The translations under genes and the position numbers were made by a program. Under the pieces are notes generated by a model, which saw only the letters and a program-made list of their open reading frames with translations, was not told the DNA's origin and did not search any database. From assembly GCA_002353585.1 (NCBI GenBank), contig DEJW01000042.1, positions 4,490 to 40,133 on the forward strand: a stretch of 35,644 nucleotides of DNA, given 5' to 3'. Position 1 is the stretch's first letter. Each line of letters opens with the position of its first letter. Shown here in pieces: positions 24,691 to 32,399 of the stretch. Source of the stretch: Prevotellaceae bacterium UBA2738. Its GTDB lineage: Bacteria > Bacteroidota > Bacteroidia > Bacteroidales > Bacteroidaceae.

Positions 24691-25244
24691 ATACACACGA
24701 ACAACTGCGTTCAGAGATAGAAAAGGCACTAAAAAGGAAACTGTGTACGCCAAAGGATTTCGACATGCTGAGAGAGCGCATATATGCAAGGCTACACGTA
24801 TATGTCAGTCGCACCACGCTGATGCGTTATTGGGGATATATAGAAGAGGGTGTATCGCCCAGAAAGGGAACACTTGACATACTGACGCAATTCTTAGGTT
24901 ATGAAGACTGGGACGCTTTCTGCAAAAACAGCAGCCTGCCTAAGGAACAGCAGAGCAGCCCCATACTGAGCCGACGCCTGAGTGTGGCAAAAGAGTTGGT
25001 GTGTGGCGACCGTCTTCGCCTGACCTGGCAACCTGACAGAGTATGCGACATAGAATATCTGGGTAAACTGCAATTCAGAGTGACAGCATCGCAAAACACC
25101 CGTCTACATGAGGGCGACACATTTGAGTGCAGCCTAATAATAGAGGGTGAGCCCCTGTATCTGGACAATCTTCAGCAAGGAAATCATCATGCAACAGCCT
25201 ATGTTTGCGGAAAGAAATCTGGTGTTTTTTATGAATATACCTAA
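24687..25244 (+). CDS. putative DNA-binding partner of the kinase
   Basis: ATG 24687 overlaps the kinase stop (ATGA), which decides the start; an earlier in-frame ATG at 24657 lies inside the kinase gene. The 185-residue protein has an N-terminal helical part (about 1-75) of a kind widespread in Bacteroidota: LRERIYARLHVYVSRTTLMR, then YWGYIEEGVSPRKGTLDILT and FLGYEDWDAFC. The pattern resembles a helix-turn-helix. The C-terminal half (95-185) is beta-rich (LVCGDRLRLTWQPDRVCDIE). The tight coupling suggests it is a substrate or output regulator of the kinase (inference). No named family is assigned. Confidence 0.75.
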   Translation: MNTHEQLRSEIEKALKRKLCTPKDFDMLRERIYARLHVYVSRTTLMRYWGYIEEGVSPRKGTLDILTQFLGYEDWDAFCKNSSLPKEQQSSPILSRRLSVAKELVCGDRLRLTWQPDRVCDIEYLGKLQFRVTASQNTRLHEGDTFECSLIIEGEPLYLDNLQQGNHHATAYVCGKKSGVFYEYT

Positions 25245-25260
25245 AAACGAGGAGTGGGTA

Positions 25261-25280
25261 AATACTCATTTTTGAGTATT
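25261..25280. promoter_or_regulatory. perfect palindrome at the -33 region of the DUF2023 promoter
   Basis: AATACTCA-TTTT-TGAGTATT is an exact 8-bp inverted repeat. Its right arm covers the first two bases of the -33 TTG (25279-25281). It is a good operator candidate. It could also end the kinase transcript, which stops 17 bases upstream. Confidence 0.6.
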
Positions 25281-25309
25281 GTGTAGGTGGGGATTTTGCT
25301 GTAACTTTG
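25279..25309 (+). promoter_or_regulatory. promoter of the DUF2023 gene
   Basis: TTG (25279-25281), 20 bases, then TAACTTTG (25302-25309), exact consensus. The leader is about 120 bases and contains GCGAAGCGC words and the element shared with the alcohol dehydrogenase leader. Confidence 0.8.
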
Positions 25310-25362
25310 CAGAGACTTCCAAAGGAAGTACGGGAACGTTAACGGGAACGGGCTCCGCGAAG

Positions 25363-25390
25363 CGCCTGAGCACCAACGGGAGCGCAAGAA
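25363..25390. repeat. direct repeat left of the DUF2023 gene
   Basis: CGCCTGAGCACCAACGGGAG and the next 8 bases match 25928-25954 with one substitution and one base less. The pair brackets the DUF2023 gene at a spacing of 565 bases. Confidence 0.75.
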
Positions 25391-25398
25391 CAGGTTCC

Positions 25399-25424
25399 GC
25401 GAAGCGCGATTTGAACTATTAAAC
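25399..25424 (+). repeat. leader element shared with the alcohol dehydrogenase gene
   Basis: This is the second copy of the element at 10683-10708 (23 of 26 bases alike). It ends 12 bases before ATG 25437. Confidence 0.5.
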
Positions 25425-25436
25425 TTTTTGAACTCC

Positions 25437-25814
25437 ATGACCCACATGTCAGCACTGAATCAGGGCGTAAAGGGCGGTGCCATGCGCGTACTGATGAACC
25501 ATATCTATGAATATAAGAAAGGGGTGCGCAGAATGGTGCTCTACACCTTCAACCAGCAGTACATGAAGTATGCCGAGGAGCGTCTGGAGCACCAAGGCAT
25601 AGAATACATCATGGTGCCACTGGGCAATGACAGGGTAAACCTGTTCTTTGGCCGCAGCGAGTGTCTGGACGTGGTGCGCCTGATGATAGACCGTCCGCTG
25701 AATGAGCTGACACCAGAGGAGGACTTCATGCTGGGCACGCTGTTAGGCTATGACATCAGTATGCAGTGTGAGCGATACTGCTCAAGGAGGGGGAAGTTGA
25801 CAATTGACAATTGA
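25437..25814 (+). CDS. DUF2023 family protein
   Basis: The core MRVLMNHIYEYKKGVRRMVL followed by NLFFGRSECLDVVRLM matches the small DUF2023 family of Bacteroidota, often found beside a flavodoxin gene; no flavodoxin is adjacent here. Three starts are possible: TTG 25428, ATG 25437 and ATG 25482. The family usually begins at the last one, with AAAGGG shortly upstream, so the true protein may be about 110 residues. The last five codons (LTIDN) and the stop come from a decamer repeat. Function unknown. Confidence 0.8.
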   Translation: MTHMSALNQGVKGGAMRVLMNHIYEYKKGVRRMVLYTFNQQYMKYAEERLEHQGIEYIMVPLGNDRVNLFFGRSECLDVVRLMIDRPLNELTPEEDFMLGTLLGYDISMQCERYCSRRGKLTIDN

Positions 25815-25863
25815 TAATTGATAATTGATAATTGATAATTGACAATTGATAATTGATAATTGA
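25797..25863. repeat. decamer tandem repeat AATTGATAAT
   Basis: About six units of TTGATAATTGA-type decamers with some TTGACAATTGA variants. It begins inside the DUF2023 gene and supplies its last codons and TGA stop. A second array of the same repeat lies at 30660-30716. Confidence 0.9.
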
Positions 25864-25927
25864 ACTCCGAGCTTTGCTCAATGGTCTTTACACCCCTCTC
25901 GGTCTCCCCGTTGGCGGGGAGCAGAAA

Positions 25928-25954
25928 CGCCTGAGCACCTACGGAGCGCAAGAA
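25928..25954. repeat. direct repeat right of the DUF2023 gene
   Basis: Second copy of the element at 25363-25390; it lies just before the convergent terminator. Confidence 0.75.
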
Positions 25955-25958
25955 TTGA

Positions 25959-25994
25959 AGAAGTTAAAGAAGTTCTTTAACTTCTTTAACTTCT
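25959..25994. terminator. bidirectional terminator-like hairpin
   Basis: AGAAGTTAAAGAAGTT and AACTTCTTTAACTTCT form a perfect 16-bp stem with a CTTT loop, between the convergent DUF2023 and acyl-CoA ligase genes. It is AT-rich and lacks a long T tract. The arms are made of the AACTTCTTT word that is scattered elsewhere (8830, 14867, 31516). Confidence 0.6.
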
Positions 25995-26010
25995 CTAACT
26001 CCTAACAATA

Positions 26011-27639
26011 TCAGACTTTATCGAGGAGTCCGTTCTTCCAATCCTGAAGGGCGGTCTCCTTGATTTTTACGTGTAGCTTCTTGCCTGTGGCGTTGAATGG
26101 TATCTGCCTTACGAAGCGGTAGAAGCGCGGACGCTTGAAGTTTGCCAGTTCAGGGCTCTGCTTGCAGTAGTCATCAAGCTCAACGGCTGTAACGCTGTCA
26201 TCCTGGGGCACCACATAGGCTGTAACCATCTGACCGCGAATCTTGTCGGGCACTGAGGTGACGATGCAGTCCTTGACCTTATCGTGCATATTGAGTACCG
26301 ACTCGACCTCTGCAGGATAGATATTCTCGCCTGAAGAGATAATCATATCGTCCTTACGGCCTACGATGGTGATGTAGCCGTTCTCGTCCCAGGTGGCGAG
26401 GTCGTTGGTATAGATGAAGTTCTTGTAGTATTTGCGCTCTGTCTCAATTTCGTTGTTATGATAGAAATAGGGCGACTTGGCTGGTGAGGAGATGATTACC
26501 TCGCCCACGTCGAGTCCATCCTGCTTGGCAAGATCTTCTGGTTCGGCACGGCGGTCTTCGTATATCTTGACTACGCGCACGTCATCATCCACACATGAGC
26601 GTCCTGCACTACCTGCATTATCGGGCAGGTCGAACGGACGCAGGAAGGTGTTCCAAAGTGTCTCGGTGGTGCCATAGCCGTTATAGATGTTGGGGGTGAG
26701 CACCCTCTGATAGCGTATGCAGGCTGCACGCTCGAGCGGACTGCCCATGGTAACGATACCCGTGAGGGAAGAGAGGTCGTAGCCCCCCTGCTCCTGACGG
26801 TCGGCAAGTTCTTCGAGCACCGTGGGTACGCCTACGATGAAGGTTATCTTATAGCGAGAAACGTACTTGAGGGCTGCAAGGGCATCAAACTTACCCATGA
26901 TAACCATTGAAGCACCGGCATAGAGAGCTGGGCAGGGACCAGCGCAGTGCAAGCCGCCGCGATGGAACCAGGGAGTGGTGTTCATGGTGACGTCACGGCT
27001 GCTCATGGGGAAGTGAATCATGATGTCATGAGCCGATAGCACCTCATTGATGCTGGTGATGCACACTCCCTTAGGACGGCCTGTGGTGCCGGAGGTATAG
27101 AGGCGCACGGTCTCGTCATATATATTATAAGGTGTGGTGATGACTGGCTCGTCGGCTGTGGCATCCTTAACGAAGTCGTTATATGCTACCACCGTTGGAG
27201 TGCTATTAGGTATCAGTCCTATCACGCAATGAGGCTGGTGCTTGGTGTGCTTTATAACTCTGGAAGCCTCATCACACTTTGACTCGCAACAGATGACGAT
27301 GGCTGGCTTGGAATCGTCGATGTTCCATGCCAGTTCACCTGGTGAGAGACGGAAGTTGACTGGGCAGCATACGCACTGCATCTTATGGCATGCCACATAG
27401 GTGAACACAAACTCGGGGCAGTTGAGCATCTGCACCATTATCACGTCGCCCTTCTTCACCCCTGCCTTGATAAAGGCGTTGCACAGACGGTTTACCTCCT
27501 CGTTAACCTCAGAGTAAGTCCACTGACGGTTGCTCTGGGGGTCAACAAGCGCCTGCTTGCCTGACAGACGGCGCACATTGCGCATGAATCCTTCTATCCA
27601 TGTGTATCGGCTCTCGAAAATCTCTTTGAATGTTGCCAT
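26011..27639 (-). CDS. AMP-binding acyl-CoA ligase
   Basis: The 542-residue protein is an ANL-superfamily ligase that activates a carboxylic acid to its acyl-CoA with ATP. Motifs: RLYTSGTTGRPKGVC (P-loop), IYNGYGTTETLWN, the hinge region YITIVGRKDDMIISSGENIY, and the catalytic lysine near PFNATGKKLH. The substrate cannot be told; residues resemble long-chain or aromatic-acid ligases more than acetyl-CoA synthetase. It is 13 bases after the neighbouring ligase gene and forms one operon with it and a thioesterase. Confidence 0.88.
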   Translation of the reverse strand: MATFKEIFESRYTWIEGFMRNVRRLSGKQALVDPQSNRQWTYSEVNEEVNRLCNAFIKAGVKKGDVIMVQMLNCPEFVFTYVACHKMQCVCCPVNFRLSPGELAWNIDDSKPAIVICCESKCDEASRVIKHTKHQPHCVIGLIPNSTPTVVAYNDFVKDATADEPVITTPYNIYDETVRLYTSGTTGRPKGVCITSINEVLSAHDIMIHFPMSSRDVTMNTTPWFHRGGLHCAGPCPALYAGASMVIMGKFDALAALKYVSRYKITFIVGVPTVLEELADRQEQGGYDLSSLTGIVTMGSPLERAACIRYQRVLTPNIYNGYGTTETLWNTFLRPFDLPDNAGSAGRSCVDDDVRVVKIYEDRRAEPEDLAKQDGLDVGEVIISSPAKSPYFYHNNEIETERKYYKNFIYTNDLATWDENGYITIVGRKDDMIISSGENIYPAEVESVLNMHDKVKDCIVTSVPDKIRGQMVTAYVVPQDDSVTAVELDDYCKQSPELANFKRPRFYRFVRQIPFNATGKKLHVKIKETALQDWKNGLLDKV

Positions 27640-27652
27640 TTCTATATTTGTT

Positions 27653-29314
27653 TTAATTATTATTCTCTCTTATTTCTGCTCGTTTTATCTTACCGCTGAT
27701 GGTCTTGGGCAGTTCACGGACAAACTCCACTATTCGCGGATATTTATATGGTGCTGTCTCGCGCTTTACGTGTTCCTGCAGTTCTGATGCCAGCGCCTCG
27801 GATGCCTTATCCTCGTATTCGCTGGTGAGCACTATGGTGGCTTTCACTATCTGACCACGAATCTCGTCAGGGGCAGCTGTTACAGCACATTCAGCCACAG
27901 CGGGATGGGTCATAAGTGCCGACTCCACCTCGAATGGTCCCACACGATAGCCTGAGGTCTTGATGACATCGTCTATGCGTGATACGAACCACAGGTAGCC
28001 GTCATTGTCACGATACACCACATCGCCTGTGTGATACAGACCGTTGACTATACGCTTTTCGGTCATCTCGTCGTTACGGTAATAACTCTTAAACAGTCCG
28101 AGCGGTTTACCTTTTTCCACGTTTATGACCAGTTCGCCGTGCTCCATGGGGGCTACGCTGTTGCCTTGTTCGTCAACGATATCTATATGGTACTGGGGAT
28201 TGGGTAATCCCATAGAACCTGGTTTGGGCTTCACCCAAGGATAGGTGCCCACGACCATAGTGGTCTCAGTCTGTCCGTATGCCTCATATATGGTGATGCC
28301 CGTCTTCTGCTTCCACTCGTCAAAAACGCTGGGGTTCAGCGCCTCGCCAGCAGTGGTGCACCATTTAAGGGCAGAGAGGTCATAACGCTCCAGTTCCTCA
28401 CGTATGAGGAAACGGTAGATGGTTGGCGGAGCACAGAAGGATGACACTCTGTAGTCTTGTATTACCTTCAGCAGATGAGACGGAATGAAGCGCCCCTCGA
28501 AGTCATATACAAAGACTGTTGCGCCACAGAGCATCTGACCATAGAACTTACCCCATACAGCCTTGCCCCAACCAGTGTCGGCAAGAGTAAGGTGGAGGGA
28601 GGTGTCATTGAGGTTGTGCCAATACTTGGCAGTCACGATGTGTGCCAAGGGGTAGGAATAGTCGTGCATCACCATCTTAGGCTCACCTGTGGTACCACTG
28701 GTGAAATAGAGCAGGAAATTGTCTGTCACCTTATTGCGTGGAGGACGCTCAAAGGGGGTTGCCTCATGCAGTCCGCGCCAGAAGTCGTAGAAGCCGTTGG
28801 GCACTATCGGACCGATAGAGATGCAGTGCCTGAGCATGGGGCAGAAGCGTCTTGCCCTCTGCACATGGGAGAGCACCAGGGGGTCTCCGCAGGAGATGAT
28901 GCCGCTTATGCCTGCCATGTGGCATCGGTACATGATGTCTTTCTCTGTGAGCATGTGGGTGGCAGGAATTGCCACTGCCCCAATCTTGTGGAGGGCAATC
29001 ATGGAGTACCACCACTCGAGGCGTCGCTTGAGCACCAGCATCACACGGTCGCCTCTCTCTATGCCTATCTCCTGAAAGAAGGAAGCACACTGGTCGGTGA
29101 TGTTTTTCAGGGCTTTATAGGTGATGTGCTGGGTTTCGCCCTTGTCGTTTACCCATAGCAGGGCTTCCTTGTCGGGCATAAGCTCTGCCCAGGCATCGAT
29201 GACGTCATAACCGAAATTAAAGTCGTCGGGCACGTTGACGTGGAAGTTCTCCATGAAGTCTTCATAGGAACTGAACTCCTGACTGCCAGTATATTTCTCA
29301 AGAATACTATTCAT
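27653..29314 (-). CDS. AMP-binding acyl-CoA synthetase, medium-chain-like
   Basis: The 553-residue protein has the ANL motifs YFTSGTTGEPKMVMH, IYEAYGQTETTMVVG, the hinge LWFVSRIDDVIKTSGYRVGP and the catalytic lysine in LPKTISGKIKR. The overall form (VPDDFNFGYDVIDAWAEL at the start, GLPNPQYHIDIVDEQG) resembles medium-chain acyl-CoA synthetases. It follows the thioesterase gene by 21 bases and precedes a second ligase. The pairing of ligases and a thioesterase suggests acyl-CoA recycling, for example of branched or aromatic acids (inference). Confidence 0.88.
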   Translation of the reverse strand: MNSILEKYTGSQEFSSYEDFMENFHVNVPDDFNFGYDVIDAWAELMPDKEALLWVNDKGETQHITYKALKNITDQCASFFQEIGIERGDRVMLVLKRRLEWWYSMIALHKIGAVAIPATHMLTEKDIMYRCHMAGISGIISCGDPLVLSHVQRARRFCPMLRHCISIGPIVPNGFYDFWRGLHEATPFERPPRNKVTDNFLLYFTSGTTGEPKMVMHDYSYPLAHIVTAKYWHNLNDTSLHLTLADTGWGKAVWGKFYGQMLCGATVFVYDFEGRFIPSHLLKVIQDYRVSSFCAPPTIYRFLIREELERYDLSALKWCTTAGEALNPSVFDEWKQKTGITIYEAYGQTETTMVVGTYPWVKPKPGSMGLPNPQYHIDIVDEQGNSVAPMEHGELVINVEKGKPLGLFKSYYRNDEMTEKRIVNGLYHTGDVVYRDNDGYLWFVSRIDDVIKTSGYRVGPFEVESALMTHPAVAECAVTAAPDEIRGQIVKATIVLTSEYEDKASEALASELQEHVKRETAPYKYPRIVEFVRELPKTISGKIKRAEIRENNN

Positions 29315-29335
29315 TGGGTGTGTGTGTTGTGTGGT

Positions 29336-29758
29336 TTAAAGCCTTTCGTAACTGGACACCTTGGTTCTGAATTCTGAATCTATCTCTACCGACTCGTTTG
29401 TCACCGTGTCCATCATCACCATCACGGTTTCGCAGTAGCATTTCACCTCCTCGGTGCGCTGGTTGAGGGCTCGCTGAAGGAGGGTGAAACTCTTGTTGCC
29501 TATCTTGACGATGCTGGTGTCTATGACTATCTCGTCAGGAAAGTACACTGGCGAGATGAAGTTAGCCTCGATGTGCACCACCACGGGTGCCATGCGGTCG
29601 AAGATGTCTGTACCTACTACATCATTGAAGTAACGCGTCTTACACATGTCAAACAATGAGAAATAGACTGAGTTGTTGACATGACCGAACCTGTCAACAT
29701 CAGAGAACCTCAACTGCGCTGGCATTCGGTGGCGAAATGTATGTGTGTTGTTGTCCAT
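29336..29758 (-). CDS. hotdog-fold acyl-CoA thioesterase
   Basis: The 140-residue protein has the 4HBT motif RFSDVDRFGHVNNSVYFSLF, with Asp22 by analogy the catalytic residue, then FDMCKTRYFNDVVG and a beta-sheet core. Length is normal for single hotdog enzymes. It is the first gene of the operon with two acyl-CoA ligases, which make the substrates this enzyme would hydrolyse. Its promoter lies 35 bases upstream. Confidence 0.88.
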   Translation of the reverse strand: MDNNTHTFRHRMPAQLRFSDVDRFGHVNNSVYFSLFDMCKTRYFNDVVGTDIFDRMAPVVVHIEANFISPVYFPDEIVIDTSIVKIGNKSFTLLQRALNQRTEEVKCYCETVMVMMDTVTNESVEIDSEFRTKVSSYERL

Positions 29759-29792
29759 ATAAAAGCTTTTCTATCAGCTCGTTTTGTCAATG

Positions 29793-29822
29793 CAAAATTA
29801 CTCCGTAGGCTTTTATCTACAA
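29793..29822 (-). promoter_or_regulatory. promoter of the thioesterase-ligase operon
   Basis: On the minus strand TTG (29822-29820), 19 bases, then TAATTTTG (29800-29793), exact consensus. The leader is about 30 bases. Confidence 0.8.
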
Positions 29823-29853
29823 CAAAAAACGTTTCAGTAAAAAACCGAAACGT
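29823..29853 (-). terminator. intrinsic terminator after the LytTR regulator gene
   Basis: On the minus strand ACGTTTC and GAAACGT form a 7-bp stem around GGTTTTTTACT, followed by TTTTTTG. It lies 39 bases after the regulator gene and directly before the thioesterase promoter, so the two operons are insulated. Confidence 0.8.
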
Positions 29854-29883
29854 AATATTAGGCTACCCAACCGTAAGCGTTTT

Positions 29884-29907
29884 GCACACACTTATTGGGG
29901 TGTGTGC
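29884..29907. terminator. hairpin over the stop codon of the LytTR regulator gene
   Basis: GCACACAC and GTGTGTGC form a perfect 8-bp stem around an 8-base loop that holds the TAA stop (29892-29894). On the minus strand it is followed by AAAACGC, not a T tract, so it may protect the mRNA end or pause ribosomes rather than terminate. Confidence 0.55.
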
Positions 29908-30659
29908 ATACCATCAATCCATTTATGCACATTACGTTTATTGTCACGACTGATAACGATGACAGGATTCTTCACTCCCTCCTTGAGTATGAGACGTTCC
30001 TTGCCGTTTATGTCGCGCTCAAAGCCTTCCACCTCAGTGAGCGGCACTATATATTTACGGTTCACGCGCATGAACTTACGTGGATTAAGCTGGTCGGCTA
30101 TCAGGGTGAGTGTCATGTCTATATAATAAGATGTGCCGTCGTGGAGCACTATGTAGGTATTCTTATTCTCAGAGACGATGTAGCGCACCTCTCCTACCCC
30201 AACCACCTTCTCGCCCTTGAAGGTGTTGACCATTATGCGTTCACGATACCTGCCACTCTCGGCTATGAGGCTGAAGAACTCCTTGCGTTTGTCGTCGGTT
30301 ATCAGTCGTTCGCTTGCCTTGCGTATGGCTTTTTTCAACTCATTCTCATCTATAGGTTTCAAGAGGTATGACAGGCTGTTATACTCAAACGCCCTCAGGG
30401 CATACTCATCATAAGCCGTGGTGAAGATGATGGGCACATCGGCTGGGGCATCCTCCAGAGCGTGGAACGACAGACCGTCCGTCAACTGTATATCGGCTAT
30501 TATCAGGTCTATGCTCTCCTTACTCTTCCTGAAGAAGCGCTTGCCGTCCTTGATGGACACTATCGGTCCGTGTATGGTGCAGTCGGGCAACATGTCGGCA
30601 AGCATGGTGCACAGCAGGTGGTAGTTATATATTTCGTCTTCTAATATCAGTACGTTCAT
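29892..30659 (-). CDS. LytTR-family response regulator
   Basis: The 255-residue protein has a receiver domain at 1-120: LEDE near the start, the phosphorylation site Asp56 in LIIADIQLTDG, and Lys101 in YLLKPIDEN. A LytTR DNA-binding domain follows at about 145-250 (VRYIVSENKNTYIVLHDGTS, then RKFMRVNRKYIVPLTEVEGF). It lies 55 bases after a LytS-like histidine kinase gene, its likely partner, but the gap is filled with a decamer repeat. Targets unknown. Confidence 0.92.
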   Translation of the reverse strand: MNVLILEDEIYNYHLLCTMLADMLPDCTIHGPIVSIKDGKRFFRKSKESIDLIIADIQLTDGLSFHALEDAPADVPIIFTTAYDEYALRAFEYNSLSYLLKPIDENELKKAIRKASERLITDDKRKEFFSLIAESGRYRERIMVNTFKGEKVVGVGEVRYIVSENKNTYIVLHDGTSYYIDMTLTLIADQLNPRKFMRVNRKYIVPLTEVEGFERDINGKERLILKEGVKNPVIVISRDNKRNVHKWIDGMHTPQ

Positions 30660-30716
30660 TGATAATTGATAATTGATAATTGATAATTGACAATTGATAA
30701 TTGATAATTGATAATT
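30660..30716. repeat. decamer tandem repeat AATTGATAAT, second array
   Basis: The array fills the whole gap between the kinase stop and the regulator start and overlaps the first two bases of the kinase TAA (30717-30715 on the minus strand). It has the same unit as the array at 25797-25863. Confidence 0.9.
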
Positions 30717-31338
30717 ATTCTTTTACCAACGGAATCATAACGGTAAACGTTTTGCCGTCATTCTCTATCTTAATATCTTGATTATACAGCAGACGGACAG
30801 ACTCGGTGATGTAGGCAAGTCCCATCTTGGTGCTTTCGCCCACAGCCACCAGGGGCATGATGTTATTCTGCATTATGAGGTAGCCATCCCTCACGTCGAG
30901 GGTGACGTTGAGCGGTTGTTTCTTGGAGTGGGCATTATGGCGAATGGCATTCTCCAGCAGTCCTTGCAGCGACAGAGGCGGAATGCCGTAACCCTTAGCC
31001 TTGCGCACCTCGGGGGTGATGTTCAGTCGTATGCTATCCACATGGCGCAGGCTCATCAGTCCAAAGTATTGCTCCATCATCTCCACCTCCTGCTCTATGG
31101 GCACAGCATACTCATTGCCGTAGGAGAGCAGATAGCGATACATCTTGGCAAGGTCGCGCAGAAAGGCAACAGCCGTCTTGCGGTCTTGCATCACCAGTCC
31201 CATAGCCACACTGAGGCTGTTAAACAGGAAATGAGGCGTCACCTTACGGCGCAACTTGGTCAGCTGCACCTCTTTCTTCAGGCGCTCGTTCTCCTGCTCC
31301 AGTTCCTTTATTCTTGCTATGGCTTGCACTGACTCCAT
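30715..31338 (-). CDS. LytS-like histidine kinase without a sensor or membrane domain
   Basis: The 207-residue protein starts at MESVQAIARI. A longer frame to 31371 begins with a TTG inside the -7 box and can be excluded. Residues 5-30 are a short coiled coil; His36 in TPHFLFNSLSV is the phosphorylated residue of the His_kinase (PF06580) type, and Asn130 in GLLENAIRHN is the N-box of the ATPase domain. Relatives normally have membrane helices before this part; here none exist, so the protein is cytoplasmic and must sense through a partner or internal signal. Confidence 0.88.
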   Translation of the reverse strand: MESVQAIARIKELEQENERLKKEVQLTKLRRKVTPHFLFNSLSVAMGLVMQDRKTAVAFLRDLAKMYRYLLSYGNEYAVPIEQEVEMMEQYFGLMSLRHVDSIRLNITPEVRKAKGYGIPPLSLQGLLENAIRHNAHSKKQPLNVTLDVRDGYLIMQNNIMPLVAVGESTKMGLAYITESVRLLYNQDIKIENDGKTFTVMIPLVKE

Positions 31339-31368
31339 AAGATTGTCGCTTTTTTCGTTTCTATAGTG

Positions 31369-31400
31369 CAAAGTTAAACAAAAAATACTGAAATCCCCAA
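31369..31400 (-). promoter_or_regulatory. promoter of the kinase-regulator operon
   Basis: On the minus strand TTG (31400-31398), 21 bases, then TAACTTTG (31376-31369). The leader to ATG 31338 is about 25 bases. Confidence 0.75.
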
Positions 31401-31424
31401 GCTTAATGCAAAAAAAATCCCCTT

Positions 31425-31458
31425 TTGTGTGGAGAATAAAAAAAAATCACTATCTTTG
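31425..31458 (+). promoter_or_regulatory. promoter of the rubredoxin operon
   Basis: TATCTTTG (31451-31458) is an exact -7 box; TTG (31425-31427) is 23 bases upstream, slightly long. The leader of about 140 bases holds AGCGAGCAAAGCGAGCAA (31495-31512), TTTAACTCC words and an inverted repeat CAACTT/AAGTTG (31542-31564). Confidence 0.65.
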
Positions 31459-31605
31459 CATCCAGTAGTCAAGGGTATTGTCTTCTTAACTCCTTAGCGA
31501 GCAAAGCGAGCAATCACTCCCTTTAACTCCTTTAACTCCAATCAACTTGAGCTTGCGAAAGTTGAGTAAATATAATTATTAACCCTAAACAACAAAACAA
31601 CCACT

Positions 31606-31764
31606 ATGCAAAAGTATGTATGCGACGTATGCGGGTATGAGTATGACCCAGCAGTAGGCGACCCAGAGAACGGCATCCAGCCAGGTACAGCATTTGAGGA
31701 CCTCCCAGAGGATTGGGTTTGTCCATTATGCTCTGTAGGCAAAGACCAGTTCTCTGCTCAGTAA
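31606..31764 (+). CDS. rubredoxin
   Basis: The protein has only 52 residues: MQKYVCDVCGYEYDPAVGDP, then PGTAFEDLPEDWVCPLC. The two CxxCG/CxxC pairs (Cys6, Cys9, Cys39, Cys42) bind one iron, and the spacing is exact for rubredoxins. It carries single electrons in the cytoplasm, typically to oxygen- or peroxide-reducing enzymes in anaerobes. It is followed by an iron-sulfur flavoprotein-like gene, a likely electron partner. Start chosen at the ATG directly before the first cysteine pair. Confidence 0.95.
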   Translation: MQKYVCDVCGYEYDPAVGDPENGIQPGTAFEDLPEDWVCPLCSVGKDQFSAQ

Positions 31765-31866
31765 GAGAAAGCGAACCACCCACCATTTTTCCAAAGGGGC
31801 ATGTTTTCACCATTGAGGCGTGCCCCTTACATATATGAACATTCAGAAAAAAAACATTATAACATT

Positions 31867-32382
31867 ATGAACATTCTTATTTTACAGTCTTCACCTCGCG
31901 CCAAGGGTAACACCCCATGGATGGCTGAAGAATACAAAAAGGCTGCTGAGGCAGCAGGACACAAGGTGACTCTGGTCAATGTGTCAAAGAAAAAGATTGC
32001 GGGCTGTCTTGCCTGTGAGTATTGTCACAACAAGGGCAACGGTGCCTGCATACAGAAAGACGATATGCAGGAGCTCTACCCACTCATGGCTGAGGCTGAG
32101 GTGCTGGTGCTGGCTTCACCTATCTATTACTTCACACTCAACGCCCAGATTCAGGCTCCGATACAGAGAATGTATTGCGTAAATAAGCCTGCAAAGGTCA
32201 AGAAAATGGCTCTGCTCATGTCTTCTTACTCACCTGGCGTGTATAGCGGCAGCATAGCTGAATATCACGACATCTGCAACTACTGGGAAGTGGAAGACAG
32301 CGGCATAGTGACTGCCAAGGTTGACGAACAGCAGACTGAGGAAACCAAGAACAAGATTATCAGCATAGTAAACAACCTGTAA
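31867..32382 (+). CDS. flavodoxin-fold NAD(P)H-dependent oxidoreductase, iron-sulfur flavoprotein type
   Basis: The 171-residue protein begins MNILILQSSPRAKGNTPWMA, the FMN phosphate loop of the NADPH-dependent FMN reductase family. The compact cysteine motif CLACEYCHNKGNGACIQKDD fits the family cluster site (CxxCxxC then C). VLASPIYYFTLNAQIQAPIQ is the second FMN contact. A longer upstream frame gives no sensible extension. It lies 102 bases after rubredoxin and 17 bases before greA. Likely a cytoplasmic electron-transfer flavoprotein. Confidence 0.85.
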   Translation: MNILILQSSPRAKGNTPWMAEEYKKAAEAAGHKVTLVNVSKKKIAGCLACEYCHNKGNGACIQKDDMQELYPLMAEAEVLVLASPIYYFTLNAQIQAPIQRMYCVNKPAKVKKMALLMSSYSPGVYSGSIAEYHDICNYWEVEDSGIVTAKVDEQQTEETKNKIISIVNNL

Positions 32383-32399
32383 CCCCTACCCTATCCATC

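Noticed and set aside
28457..29158. Plus-strand frame (233 codons) opposite the acyl-CoA synthetase
   Set aside because: Shadow of a clear ANL enzyme; composition is not protein-like.
31801..31866. Upstream extension of the flavoprotein gene
   Set aside because: The extra 22 residues are not family-like; MNILILQSSPR at 31867 is the normal start.
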